Notes under the pieces: model-generated | Databases searched by the model: none | What the model was told of the DNA's origin: nothing | The model's input: only the letters and a program-made list of their open reading frames with translations | Program-made: the position numbers and the translations under genes | NCBI GenBank assembly: GCA_963752755.1 | Contig: CAVVZJ010000022.1 | Location: forward strand, 372,001-436,000 | DNA length: 64,000 nucleotides | Source of the DNA: CAVVZJ01 sp963752755 | GTDB taxonomy: Bacteria; Planctomycetota; Planctomycetia; Isosphaerales; Isosphaeraceae | Direction of reading: 5' to 3' | Part shown: one piece after another, positions 39,258 to 48,799 of the stretch | Layout of the letters: each line of letters opens with the position of its first letter | Numbering within the stretch: position 1 is the stretch's first letter

Positions 39258-41706
39258 CGCCGATTCTCCTCGATGCTCACCTCGAAGTCGCGGCCGGACC
39301 AGTCCTCATCCCCCGGCTCGACCACCCGGAACCGCACGAGCCTGGTCCACATCCAGGTCCGGCCGTCGGAAGGTCGAGGACATGCAAACCCAGGCCCGTC
39401 GTGGCGCGATTCCGCCTGCCGGTCGTCGTCTCCGGCCTCCTCAAAGCCGCGAGCCGACCAGCGAACCACGACCGATCGCGGCAAGATCAGGCGGAGGATG
39501 GTGCCCGACGGGATTGCCGGCGCTGGCAGTTGGTCCGCCAGGGAGTGAAGCGGGACCGCGTCCGCTCGACGAGGTAGCGGCGCATGGTCTGCGGCGGGGT
39601 GTCGAAGACGCAGCCATCCGCCATCGAGCGGCGGAGCTTCACGTACTCGGCATGCGCCCAGGCCAGCGGCATGGCCGAGCCCGTGGGTTGGCCGGGGAAA
39701 AGCCCTCGATCGGGGACCGGCTCGGTGTCCCAGACCTGCTCCGGGATCATCCCGCCCGGCCCGGCGAAGGCCGCCATCACGCCGAGCAGCCGCTCGGCCT
39801 CGTCACGACGGCCCGCAGCCAGCTCGTAGTGGGCCCGCTCGCCGGTCAGGAGCGGCCAGGCCCGGCCATCGCCGCGATTGCCGATGTCCGACAACGGGGA
39901 ACCGTCCTCGTACTCGCCGTAGCCGTCGCCGTTGTAGCGGTGCCAGCTCGGCCCGAAGGGGGTCTCGACCTTCGTCAGCTGCGTCGAGGACCCGCAACGT
40001 GTTGACGATCCTCGGGTCGTCCGCCGCCCGCAGACCGAAGCGGACCAGGGCGAGTGCATCGGGGCTCACGACCTCGGTGATCGGCAGATTCTTGTCGCGG
40101 GAGCGGGGCGGGTTGCCGAGTCCGTGCCAGCTCGTCGATCACGGGCGAGCGATCGTCTTCCACATCGGTCGGCACGATCCGCACGTAATAACCCTCGACG
40201 CCCACCCGGTTCGCCAGCTCGGTGCCCGTAACGTAGAGCCAGCGTTCGATGTCGTCGTTCCAGGCGTCGGCGGTCTCGCGGAGGAAGGCGGCGAGTCGGG
40301 CTCGCCGTGCGCCTCGGCTTGTTCGGCGGCGACGAGCAAGGCAGCAATGGTCAGCCGAGCGTGAACGGCGTATAACCGCGCTCGTTCTCCCACCGGTCTT
40401 CCTGCGTGGCCGGGCCGAAGCGCGACGATATAGCGGGCGGCTTGCCGGACCATCGGCCAGTAGGAGGCCCACTCCGAACCGCTCAAGGCGCCCTCCCGGG
40501 CGAGCAGGTCAAGAAGCAGGATGGGGATCGCCGTCTCACCGAGCTGATGCCCGCCCCAGAACGGGGCACCGCTGACCCACATATTCTGCGGCCAGTGGCC
40601 ATCGTCGTCCTGGGTGTCGCGGAGATAATCGAGCGAGCGGCGCGCCTCTTCAACGGCCCCGGCGGCGAGCAGGCCGCACGGCGGACATGGCCAGGTCGCG
40701 TGGCCAGACCAGGTGATAGCCGCCGCATCGCCTCGAGCGCTTCCTCTCCCTTGGCGAACCCCCAGGGGATCGCGAAGCTGGCGATCGCGCAGCCGGGAAC
40801 CGTCTTGCCCTGGTGCGCCCGGAGCACCATCGTGCTCGTCCGGTACAGGTCCGGTCCAGAAGCCGGATTCGGAGCCAGCGGGCGGAGCCGATCCTGCCAG
40901 TCGTCCCAGCCCGATTGATACGATCTCCACAAGTTGTCGCAAATCCTCGAGCAGGCAGGACCGCGCCCGGTGCGCCGCCTCGAACGCATCGGGACCGAAG
41001 CCGATCGCCAGGAGGAACTCGTCGGCGCAGTGCCCGATCGACCCGCCCCGTCAAGGCGACGTTTCCCTCCTCGGCACGGTCGTACTGCCAGGTCATCCGG
41101 CCGTGCTTCGCCAGGTCGGTCGGACCATCCGAGACTGCCGACGAAGCCGACCGAACGCCCGCCAGGGAGCCGAGCAGGCCAGGGCCAGGGCGTTGCCGTC
41201 GTGGGAGGCCACAGCATCGGCACGCCATTGTGCTCGCCTAGCCAGCCGGTATTGTTCCTCCCCTCGGCCTTTCAGACGGGGGTGAAGCACGCATGGATCG
41301 GCCTAGCAACTCCCCTTCGACCCGCACCCTCATGAGGACCGCATCCTGATACGGATGCGCCAGAACCGTCTTCTCGATCCGGAATCGGTCTTGCTTGCAT
41401 TTGTTCACCATGCGATACGCTGGCACGCCGTCCGTCGAGGGAGGCGATCGTATGCTCGCAGTCCTCCTGCTCGTCGGCGACGAACCCCTTGCCGTCGGCC
41501 ACGATCAGGGTCAGGTCGCGGGTCGCCGGTCAGTCGATCCGGGGGTAGAAGATCTCGCTGACGACACCTCGGGCCAGGGTAAACCAGACGAGGCTCGTAG
41601 AGCTTGTCGAGGGCGTCAGGGCCGTGCCGACGCCGCACTTATCGGCAAAGAACCAGCGGGAGGGGTCGCCGGGCCGGCCGGGAGCTTTTCGGGTTTTCGA
41701 CGCCAT
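39254..41706 (-). pseudogene. GH15 glucoamylase-like protein, broken by many frameshifts and one nonsense codon
   Basis: Reading the minus strand, segments in all three frames line up with one GH15 protein of about 815 residues. The start is MASKTRKAPGRPGDPSRWFF then ADKCGVGTALTPSTSS and FTLARGVVSEIFYPRID. An in-frame TGA follows at 41530-41532, where CGA would fit. Then come TRDLTLIVADGKGFVADEQE, and after a shift VPAYRMVNKCKQDRFRIEKT, then FGRLRRQSRMVRPT, MTWQYDRAEEGNVALTGRVD, LVWPRDLAMSAVRPARR (the family LxWxRDxxM motif), VWDTEPVPDRGLFPGQPTGS, AEYVKLRRSMADGCVFDTPP, and a C-terminal beta domain ending SGRDFEVSIEENRR. At least six frame changes are needed. It is either heavily miscalled or truly decayed. 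GH15 enzymes release glucose from alpha-glucans or act on trehalose. It is first in the run with VKOR, SPW and SDR. Confidence 0.8.
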
Positions 41707-42108
41707 ATCGGCGTGCTCGCTTCCGAGGACAAACAGCGGGATCACGAGCGGTCCTGCCGACCGACCGGCCGCCCACAGACGCTGGGGGGGCTGCGATGTC
41801 GAGGGCACACGACCCGGCTCCCTTTCGCGGGCGCGGGGACCGTTCGACGGTCTCCCGACGACCGCGGAGTTCGCGGCCCGGAACCCTCTTCCGCGCCCGC
41901 TATCGAGCTGCAATATCGATGCCAGGCGTCTTCCGCAACAACGATCCGGCGGCCCCGATGACGATTGCTGGTCTGTCATGACGAACACACGCGCATGTCG
42001 GACGCGAGCCGGTCGTCGAGAACATCCGCTCATGCCAAACGACGTCGGCGGCCCGAAGCGGTCTGGCCGATTCGAGCCCGCCCCCAGAGAAGCCAAGGAG
42101 GAAGCCCG
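41707..42108. other. Divergent intergenic region, GH15 / general stress gene
   Basis: 402 bases without a supported gene. Long chance frames cross it on both strands. It should hold the promoters of the divergently transcribed GH15 and stress-protein genes. An AGGAGGAAG Shine-Dalgarno lies immediately before the plus-strand start at 42109. No clear operator symmetry was found. Confidence 0.45.
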
Positions 42109-43105
42109 ATGGCGACCGTCGCACAACTTTTCGAGAATCGCGAGCCAAGGCCGGCCGCGCGATCGAGACCCTGAGGCGGTCGGGCGTCCCGGCCGAGGAC
42201 ATCAGCCTGGTGCTTCGCGACCTCCAGGGAGACGGTCCATGCCGAGCCCGTGGACACCGAGCTCGGGTACCGACGCCACCACGATCGGCGCCGCCAGCGG
42301 CGGCCTCCTCGGTGGTATCGCGGGTCTGCTCGCGGGTGTAGGAATGCTGGCGATTCCGGGCATCGGGCCGGCACTCGTGGCCGGGCCGATCGCGGGCCTG
42401 CTCGCGGGCGGGGCCGTCGGCCTGGGCATCGGCGGCGTGATCGGGGCGCTCGTCGATCTGGGCATCCCCGAGGAGGAGGCCCGCGACTACCATCGGGTGT
42501 CGAGCGAGGCGGCATCCTCCTGCTCGCCCGCGTACCGGACGGCAGCGAACCCCAGGCCCTCGGGCTGCTCGAAGGGGTCGGGGGGCGTCCGCTGGCCGAG
42601 CACCGGACCCGCTGGGAAGCCGACCCCGACTACCGCTACGAGGTGGAACACGACGGGATCGAGACCGTCCAGCATCCCGAGCCCGCCCGCGTTGCCGGGA
42701 TCGGGCCGGACCAGTGACGCCGCGGGCGGCGCGGTGCTCGGAGGCGCCGGAGGGGCCTTGATCGGCGGCCTGGCAGCCGGGCCGATCGGCGCCGTGGCCG
42801 GGGCGGCGGTCGGCGGCCTGGCGGGAACGACGGTCGCCGAGGCGATCGATTATTCCCACGTCGAGCCCGAGTTCCGCCGCGAATGGGAATCAACCGCCGA
42901 CCGCGACCGTCCCGCCTGGGAACGGGCCAACCCGGCTTACCGCTACGGCTGGGAGAGTGCCCAGCATCCCGAACATGGTCGCCGGACCTGGGACGACGCC
43001 CGCCCCGCGCTCCGCAGCGCCTGGCGCGAGGGCACGTCCTGGGACGAGGCGGAACCGCTCGTCCGCCACGGTTGGGAACGCCGCTCCACCTATCGAGGAC
43101 GCTGA
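42109..43105 (+). pseudogene. General stress protein (YflT-like) with glycine-zipper regions, several frameshifts
   Basis: AGGAGGAAG precedes MATVAQLFENRE. After a break, the heat-induced-stress/YflT-like domain continues as AIETLRRSGVPAEDISLVLR. After another, a glycine-zipper membrane-like segment reads GLLGGIAGLLAGVGMLAIPG, then GIGPALVAGPIAGLLAGGA and IPEEEARDYH. VERGGILLLARVPDGSEPQA closes the first module. A second glycine-zipper (LGGAGGALIGGLAAGPIGAV) follows, and then a C-terminal charged/aromatic repeat (YSHVEPEFRREWESTADRDR, YRYGWESAQHPEHG, RPALRSAWREGTSWDEAEPL). At least three or four frame changes are needed over about 330 residues. Similar proteins are linked to general and desiccation stress; the present frame damage prevents a firm functional claim. 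Confidence 0.75.
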
Positions 43106-43108
43106 ACC

Positions 43109-43299
43109 ATGCCGGACCCCAGAGACCGCCCCGCCCCCCTGCTCCGTCGCCCGACGAGAAGCAGGAACCGGAGCACACCCAGAAAGGTGAGGCCCCTGAA
43201 TCACCCAGGCCGGACAGCCCCGCGGTGGAACCTCTCCGCGAGGCGCCCGGCCTCGTCGATCCCCGGCCCGAGATCCCGGGTCCCGATTTCCTCAAATGA
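43109..43299 (+). CDS. Small proline-rich hypothetical protein (one frameshift)
   Basis: The ATG lies three bases after the previous stop. With one correction near 43140 the product reads MPDPRDRPAP, then APSPDEKQEPEHTQKGEAPE, SPRPDSPAVEPLREAPGLVD and PRPEIPGPDFLK, 63 residues, Pro/Glu-rich and probably unstructured. Tight spacing suggests co-transcription with the stress protein. No family is recognised. Confidence 0.5.
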
Positions 43300-43317
43300 G
43301 GAACGGCAGCACTCGGG

Positions 43318-44526
43318 CTATTCGCGGCTGCGATCGTCCACCGATCGGCCTCCCCGACTCGTGCGGGGGGCGTCGCGGAGGGGCTCGACGTCGATCAAGA
43401 CGAGCAACTCGGTGTCGGTGGGCATCGTGCCCGGGATGCGCAGATTGAGGAAGCCGGTCTTCGACTGGAGGATGCCGGGCGTGATCCCGCCGGAAATCAG
43501 GAGCGTCTGGCCGAGCGGCCAGTTGGGCACGGTCTGGTTCAGCCGCGTCTCGGCAACCTCGGGCACGTCGAGAGCCATCTCGTTCGGCCCGATCTCGCGG
43601 CGGACGAGGATTCGTGAGCGGTAGAGCCGCTTGACGGTCGTCGCCTTCAGGTCGATCGCGGCGTCGAGCATGTCGCCGTCATAGTTCAGCAAGGGGCTGA
43701 AGCGGAGGATAATCCCCTCGTTGAGCTTCTGAACGCTCGGCTGGAACCCCAGTCCGATGGCACTGTCGCGCTGGGGATGGGCGAAGTATTCGAGCGGCTT
43801 GGTCGTATCGACGGTCAAGGTCTGGCCGTTGACCAGCTTGACCGTCCGATCGGCCAGGGCCCGGAAGCCGGTGTAGCTGAGCAACTGCATCTCGACGAGC
43901 TTCAGGTCGTCCGGCCCGAGTGTCCAGAGTTGCTGGCCGTGCGGTCCGGTACCGACGCGATTGAGCCGCGAGTGGACGGCGTAGCGCCAGCGGGGGTCCT
44001 GCGCGGCGAAGAAGCGGACGCGGACCTGGAGCAGATTGGCCGTCGAGTCAATGAATCGCTTGACCATCTCTTCCACTTGCCGGAGCCAGCGCGGGCTATG
44101 ATAAGCCCGGAGCTGGGCGCGTCCGGCGCTCAGGACGGCGATCTTCTCGCCGTGCCAGATGGCCGAGCCGGTCCGTCGGAAGATCCACTCGATGATGGCG
44201 TTCTGGGGCTCGGGGTTCTCCGGACTGTAGGCGAGGCTGGTGTAATGCGCGATGTCGTAGCTTCGCCAGACCTGGCCGGCCTCCTCGCGGAAGTTGGCGG
44301 GGGGTACGTCGGGCTCGGGGGCGGCCTCGGGAACTTGGCGGAAGCCTTCGCCCTCCGGCGGCAAGTCGGTCTCGTCGCCGAACCGCTCGGCCGGTCGCGG
44401 CGGGGAGACGGGGCGTCGGCGCGGGGCCTCTTCGAACCCGCGATCGAGGGGCTCCTGAGCGCGAAGCGTTGCGGGGAGCAAGCCGCCCGTCAAGAGGCTG
44501 AGCCATAGGGCTTTGCGCCGATTCAT
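43318..44526 (-). CDS. Exported planctomycete-type protein of unknown function (402 aa)
   Basis: The N-terminus MNRRKALWLSLLTGGLLPAT is a signal peptide (cleavage near LRAQ). A proline/acid-rich linker (about 25-80) follows, then a mixed alpha/beta region with WRSYDIAHYTSLAYSPENPE, QVEEMVKRFIDSTANLLQVR and VRFFAAQDPRWRYAVHSRL, and a beta-rich C-terminus (GIILRFSPLLNYDGDMLDAA, LGQTLLISGGITPGI, LLVLIDVEPLRDAP). The last segments are reminiscent of secretin-type proteins (an LLI-GG beta strand followed by an LxVLIxVEP end), but no pore region is visible. I would call it secretin-like at low confidence. Confidence 0.75.
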   Translation of the reverse strand: MNRRKALWLSLLTGGLLPATLRAQEPLDRGFEEAPRRRPVSPPRPAERFGDETDLPPEGEGFRQVPEAAPEPDVPPANFREEAGQVWRSYDIAHYTSLAYSPENPEPQNAIIEWIFRRTGSAIWHGEKIAVLSAGRAQLRAYHSPRWLRQVEEMVKRFIDSTANLLQVRVRFFAAQDPRWRYAVHSRLNRVGTGPHGQQLWTLGPDDLKLVEMQLLSYTGFRALADRTVKLVNGQTLTVDTTKPLEYFAHPQRDSAIGLGFQPSVQKLNEGIILRFSPLLNYDGDMLDAAIDLKATTVKRLYRSRILVRREIGPNEMALDVPEVAETRLNQTVPNWPLGQTLLISGGITPGILQSKTGFLNLRIPGTMPTDTELLVLIDVEPLRDAPRTSRGGRSVDDRSRE

Positions 44527-44679
44527 GCCAGGGGCCTCCCTGCCTTGCTGGCGTTCTGGCTTGCGAAGGAAACGGTCCGGGATCGAGCATCCAGGCTCTG
44601 CGGACCGTCACATCGGCCTGATTAACAATTCCCCATAAACACCACGTCGGCCCTTTTCCGCCACCGCGCCGGCGCTGGC

Positions 44680-44967
44680 TCAGGGCTTCGGCGAGCGGGC
44701 GCCGGCCTCCGCCGCGCGGGTGACGACGATCTTCGGGGCATATCCCGCGACCGATCGGCCGTCCGGCAACCGCGCTTCCTGAACCGTGAAATCGATGCCG
44801 ATCACCTCTCCCAATCTCGGAGCCGACTTCGCGAACGGCCGGACCAGCACGAGCCCGATCGCGCTCGCCGCCACCAGGATCATCAGCGAACCGATCGTCC
44901 AGCGAAGCCGACGCCCGTGCCGTTCTACCACCACGACACCCTCGACTGGGTATGGAACTCCCCGCAC
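44680..44967 (-). CDS. Small membrane-anchored hypothetical protein (about 95 aa)
   Basis: After a basic segment (VERHGRRLRW) comes one transmembrane helix (TIGSLMILVAASAIGLVLV), followed by a short beta-type domain (VIGIDFTVQEARLPDGRSVA). The open frame starts at a GTG (44967); a GTG further in, giving VVERHGRRLRW, is also possible. The same design (basic N-terminus, one helix, small domain) is common among planctomycete hypothetical proteins. No function can be assigned. Confidence 0.55.
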   Translation of the reverse strand: MRGVPYPVEGVVVVERHGRRLRWTIGSLMILVAASAIGLVLVRPFAKSAPRLGEVIGIDFTVQEARLPDGRSVAGYAPKIVVTRAAEAGARSPKP

Positions 44968-45063
44968 GATGAAGGGCCGACGGGCCGGACCTTAGCAGAG
45001 TGGCTGGAATCCCTCAAGGCCGGTTCGGCCGTAAGGTGTGTGCTTGCACACTCGACTAACCGC

Positions 45064-46305
45064 TCAGCCCACGTAGCGGCCGATCAGGAGGCTGGCGTTG
45101 TGGCCGCCGAAGCCGAAGCTGTTGGACATGACCCGATCGACCTTCACCTCGCGGGCGTGGTGCGGGATGTAGTCGAGGTCGCAATCGAAGTCAGGGTGGT
45201 CCAGGTTGATCGTCGGGGGCAGGACCCCGGTATGGATCGCCAGGGCCGAGGCGACCAGCTCGACACCACCGGAGGCGCCGAGGAGATGGCCGAGCTGGCT
45301 CTTGGTACTCGAGACCATCAGGCTCCTGGCCTGTGGGCCGAAGACGGCCTTCATGGCCTTCGTCTCGGCGATGTCGCCCAGGCCGGTGCTGGTGCCGTGG
45401 GCGTTGATGTAGCCAACGGCGTCGATCGGGCAGCGAGCGTCTTCCAGGCAGTTGCGCATGGCGCGGGCGGCGCCGCGGCCTTCCTCGTCGGGGGCGGTGA
45501 TGTGGGTACCGTCGGCCGACATGCCGTAGCCGAGAAGCTCGGCATAGATCCGGGCGCCGCGGGCTCGAGCAAACGACTCTTCTTCGAGGATCAGGATGCC
45601 GGCCCCTTCCGCGAGGACGAAGCCGTCGCGGTCGCGATCGAACGGCCGGCTGGCCTTCGTCGGCTCATCGTTGCGGGTCGAGAGCGCCCGCATCGAGGCG
45701 AAGCCGCCGAGGCCCATATGGGTGATCGCGGCCTCGCTACCGCCGGTGATCATGGCGTCGGCCCAGCCGTCCTGGATCAACCGGAAGGCGTCGCCGATGG
45801 CGTTGGCGGCGCTGGCACAGGCGGTGGCGACGGCCGAGCAGGGGCCGCGCAGGCCGTAGCGGATCGAGACCTGGCCGCTGCCGGCGTTGACCATCAGCTT
45901 CGGGATCGTGAACGGGCTGATCCGCGACGGGCCCTTCTCCATCAAGGTGCGGTGCTGGGCCTCGAACTCGTTCAAGCCGCCGATGCCCGAGCCGATCAGG
46001 ACGCCGGCGCGGTGGGGCGGCATGGAGGCGAACTCCACGCCCGAATCCTTCACGGCGCCGTCGCTGGCCAGCAAGGCAAACTGGGCGAAGCGGTCGAGCC
46101 GCCGGGCCTCCTTGTGGCCGAACAGGGCGTCCTCGTCCCAGTCGTGGACCTGGCCGCCGAAGTGGACCTTGAACTCGGTGGTGTCGAAGAGCGTCAGATT
46201 GCTGACTCCGCTCCGGCCCTCGCAGAGGCCCGACCAGAACGGGTCGAGTGCCCGTCCCAGGGCGGTGACCACCCCCATGCCCGTGATGACGACGCGGCGC
46301 GACAT
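45064..46305 (-). CDS. fabF: 3-oxoacyl-[acyl-carrier-protein] synthase II
   Basis: The start at 46305 gives MSRRVVITGMGVVTALGRAL. The thiolase-fold triad is complete: Cys163 in CSAVATACASAANAIGDAF, His in GYINAHGTSTGLGDIAETKA, and His in SNSFGFGGHNASLLIGRY. 413 residues, normal and intact. FabF extends acyl-ACP chains with malonyl-ACP. It is the last gene of the fab run, 184 bases downstream of acpP. A small GTGTGTGC/GCACAC hairpin at about 45040-45056 could terminate the transcript. Confidence 0.97.
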   Translation of the reverse strand: MSRRVVITGMGVVTALGRALDPFWSGLCEGRSGVSNLTLFDTTEFKVHFGGQVHDWDEDALFGHKEARRLDRFAQFALLASDGAVKDSGVEFASMPPHRAGVLIGSGIGGLNEFEAQHRTLMEKGPSRISPFTIPKLMVNAGSGQVSIRYGLRGPCSAVATACASAANAIGDAFRLIQDGWADAMITGGSEAAITHMGLGGFASMRALSTRNDEPTKASRPFDRDRDGFVLAEGAGILILEEESFARARGARIYAELLGYGMSADGTHITAPDEEGRGAARAMRNCLEDARCPIDAVGYINAHGTSTGLGDIAETKAMKAVFGPQARSLMVSSTKSQLGHLLGASGGVELVASALAIHTGVLPPTINLDHPDFDCDLDYIPHHAREVKVDRVMSNSFGFGGHNASLLIGRYVG

Positions 46306-46489
46306 GACTTTCGTGCGGTCCTTCGGATCTTCCCGGATCGGGATCTGGTTTGGATGGCGGCGAGGCGACGAGATCGGCTGGGATGGGAACACCACCGGCG
46401 AGATCGGGCCACCTCCGAACCCGGAGTGGCCAGACCCGCCGCCTGGCACCACGGAGCGGCCCCGGAGCCGCCTTGGTGCTCATAAATGC

Positions 46490-46726
46490 TCACTTGTTTG
46501 CGTGTTCCTCGATGTACTGGATCGCCTGGCCGACCGTCTGGATCTTCTCGGCCTCCTCGTCCGGGATCGTGATGTCGAACTCCTCCTCGAACTCCATGAC
46601 GAGCTCGACGGTATCGAGCGAGTCGGCACCCAGATCATTGACGAACGAGGTTTCGCGGGTGATCTGGTCCTTGGCGACACCCATCTGCTCGCTGACGATC
46701 TCGATGACGCGTTCTTCCACAGACAC
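46490..46726 (-). CDS. acpP: Acyl carrier protein
   Basis: A perfect AGGAGG lies seven bases before a GTG at 46726, which decides this start. The 78-residue product (MSVEERVIEIVSEQMGVAKD...) is acidic and helical, with the phosphopantetheine site at Ser36 in GADSLDTVELVMEFEEEFD. It carries growing acyl chains for FabD, FabG and FabF encoded around it. Intact. Confidence 0.97.
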   Translation of the reverse strand: MSVEERVIEIVSEQMGVAKDQITRETSFVNDLGADSLDTVELVMEFEEEFDITIPDEEAEKIQTVGQAIQYIEEHANK

Positions 46727-46958
46727 GGGGAGACCTCCTAAGCTTATCTCAACTCGGTCGGCCCGCGTCCGGCCTCGGCGCGGCGGCGACGATTCCTGCT
46801 GGTTGATCGGTTGTTCGGCCCTTGAGGATGAGACGATCTGGCGCGGCAGCCCCAGAGCGTCACAACTTAGCAATCCCGGCCCGAAAAGTCCAGAACGGTC
46901 CCCGGTTAAGCAACGGCGGTGTGGCGACTTACTGCCGATCTACGGCCGCCCCAGAGGC

Positions 46959-47735
46959 TCAGGCGGTCATGCCTCCATCCACGGCAATGACCTGGCCGGT
47001 CAGATAACCGGCGCCGGGGCCAGCTAGGTAGCAGACCAGATCGGCGATGTCCTCGGGCCGGCCGAGCCGGCGGACCGGGACGCGCTCCTTGACCTCGGCC
47101 TTGACCTTCTCCGGCAGCACGTCGGTCATATCGGTCTCGATGAAGCCCGGGGCCACGGCGTTGACGGTGATATTCCGGCTGGCCAGTTCGCGGGCGACGG
47201 TGCGGGTGAACCCGATCACGCCCGCCTTGCTCGCCGAGTAGTTTGCCTGGCCGGGGTTTCCCATCAGGCCCGAGACGCTGGAGACGTTGATGATCCGGCC
47301 GTAACGCTGCCGCATCATCAGCGTACCGAGCGCGCGGGTGAAGTAGAAGACGCTATCCAGGTTCGTCTTGATGACGTCCGCCCAAGCCGCGTCTTCCATC
47401 CGCAATAACAGACCGTCGCGGGTGATCCCGGCGTTATTGACCAGGACATGAACCTTCTCGAATCTCGCCTCCACTTGCTCGACAATCCGCGCCACGTCCG
47501 CCGACTCGCCGACATTCCCAGCGAAGCCCTCGGCGGTGCCGCCAGCCTCGCGGATCGCCTCCAGCGTTCCGGCCAGGCCCTCGACGCTGCGCGCGACCCC
47601 GGCGACCGACGCGCCGCAGGCCGCCAGTCGCTCCGCGATGGCGCGGCCGATGCCCCGCGAGGCGCCGGTGACCAGCGCGACCTGTCCGCTCAAATCGACC
47701 CGGCAACCCGGTTTCGGTTCCTGGGGTTCGGCCAT
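46959..47735 (-). CDS. fabG: 3-oxoacyl-[acyl-carrier-protein] reductase
   Basis: The start at 47735 gives MAEPQEPKPGCRVDLSGQVA, then the NADPH-binding TGASRGIGRAIAERLAA. Catalytic Ser is in IINVSSVSGLMGNPGQANYS and Tyr/Lys in YSASKAGVIGFTRTVARELA; LVNNAGITRDGLL and VAPGFIETDMTDVLPEKVK are typical of FabG rather than a general SDR. 258 residues, intact. It reduces beta-ketoacyl-ACP. It is followed by acpP after 232 bases. Confidence 0.95.
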   Translation of the reverse strand: MAEPQEPKPGCRVDLSGQVALVTGASRGIGRAIAERLAACGASVAGVARSVEGLAGTLEAIREAGGTAEGFAGNVGESADVARIVEQVEARFEKVHVLVNNAGITRDGLLLRMEDAAWADVIKTNLDSVFYFTRALGTLMMRQRYGRIINVSSVSGLMGNPGQANYSASKAGVIGFTRTVARELASRNITVNAVAPGFIETDMTDVLPEKVKAEVKERVPVRRLGRPEDIADLVCYLAGPGAGYLTGQVIAVDGGMTA

Positions 47736-48155
47736 GATCGGGGCATTCCTTGGGGTGGCGTGGAGAGGCCGGCCTCGTCGCCGACTGGGCAGGGCGCGGG
47801 CATTATCGTCGGGGCGATCGCAACCGATCAACCCCAATTCCCAAGGGCCGCGGAGCCTGGCTCGGGGAAGAAGTCAATCGGCGAGGGGCCGTTCCGTCGG
47901 ATGTCGAATGCGATTTCGCTTGACTTTCGCCCTGGACGTTGGATCATGAAATCTGGGATGTCGTCTCATCGATAACGACCGGCCTCACGAGGGGGTTCCG
48001 CTCCTATCGAGAATCGGGCGACCTCCCAATCTCGCGGTCAACCTGCTCGCGACGGGCTGGGGAGCCGGCTATGAGAGCCCCCGCCGCGCGGCGCTGCTCG
48101 TGCCGCGCCGTGGGGGTTTATCTTCCACCGACGCAGCCTCGAAGGAGCGTGTCCG
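47736..48155. other. Divergent intergenic region, fabG / cupin gene
   Basis: 420 bases without a supported gene. It must carry a promoter for fabG-acpP-fabF, because the upstream neighbour is on the other strand, and one for the cupin gene. GAAGGAG just before 48156 is the cupin ribosome-binding site. No clear promoter pair was identified. Confidence 0.45.
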
Positions 48156-48758
48156 ATGTCCACGACCCACGAGAAGGTGATCGTCACCGACCGGATGTGT
48201 GCCTGCCACGCCGTGCATACCCACCATGTCCACCATCGCGACTTCCCCGAGGTTCACGTCGAAGGGCTGACGCCCGGCGACGCGGCGACGCATCTGGTCG
48301 ATCGCTTGACGAGCGTTCTCGACAGCGCCTCCAGTCATCATCATCGCGAGAAGGTGGAGCAGGCGATCGATGATGTGCGCGAGTTCATCGATCAGAACCC
48401 GCCAACTGGACTCGCCGAGGCGACGACCGACACGGCACCGTTGCATCCCGAGTCGGCCCTGGCCTTCGACGTCCGGCCGCTGGGCGCAGCCCTGGTCGAG
48501 GCCCGCTCCGCGCCGCTCATCAAGACCGACGCCATGGAGGTCATCCGCATGGTCGTCCGCCAGGACAAGGAGATCCCGACCCACCAGGCACCCGGCGAAA
48601 CCACCGTGCAGTGCCTCGAAGGCAAGGTTGATTTCCACGTCGGCGGCACGACTCACCGGCTGATCCCCGGCCAGTTGATCCACCTCCGCAAGGGTGAGCC
48701 GCATGCCCTGGTGGCGATGGAAGACTCGTCGCTACTGGTGACGATCGCGCGCCGCTGA
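48156..48758 (+). CDS. Cupin-domain protein with His/Cys-rich N-terminus
   Basis: 200 residues. The N-terminus has a dense metal-ligand cluster (CACHAVHTHHVHHRDFPEVH). A helical domain follows (about 40-90, ATHLVDRLTSVLDSASSHHH then REKVEQAIDDVREFIDQN), and then a single cupin barrel (about 120-200) with IPTHQAPGETTVQCLEGKVD and LIPGQLIHLRKGEPHALVAM, the two cupin boxes that hold a metal through His/Glu. It could be a metal sensor or storage protein or a small-molecule enzyme. It is transcribed against the fab genes and splits fabD from fabG. Confidence 0.82.
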   Translation: MSTTHEKVIVTDRMCACHAVHTHHVHHRDFPEVHVEGLTPGDAATHLVDRLTSVLDSASSHHHREKVEQAIDDVREFIDQNPPTGLAEATTDTAPLHPESALAFDVRPLGAALVEARSAPLIKTDAMEVIRMVVRQDKEIPTHQAPGETTVQCLEGKVDFHVGGTTHRLIPGQLIHLRKGEPHALVAMEDSSLLVTIARR

Positions 48759-48799
48759 GGCCAGGGCCGGGTGAGGGCTCGCCTTCCCGGCCCTCACCC

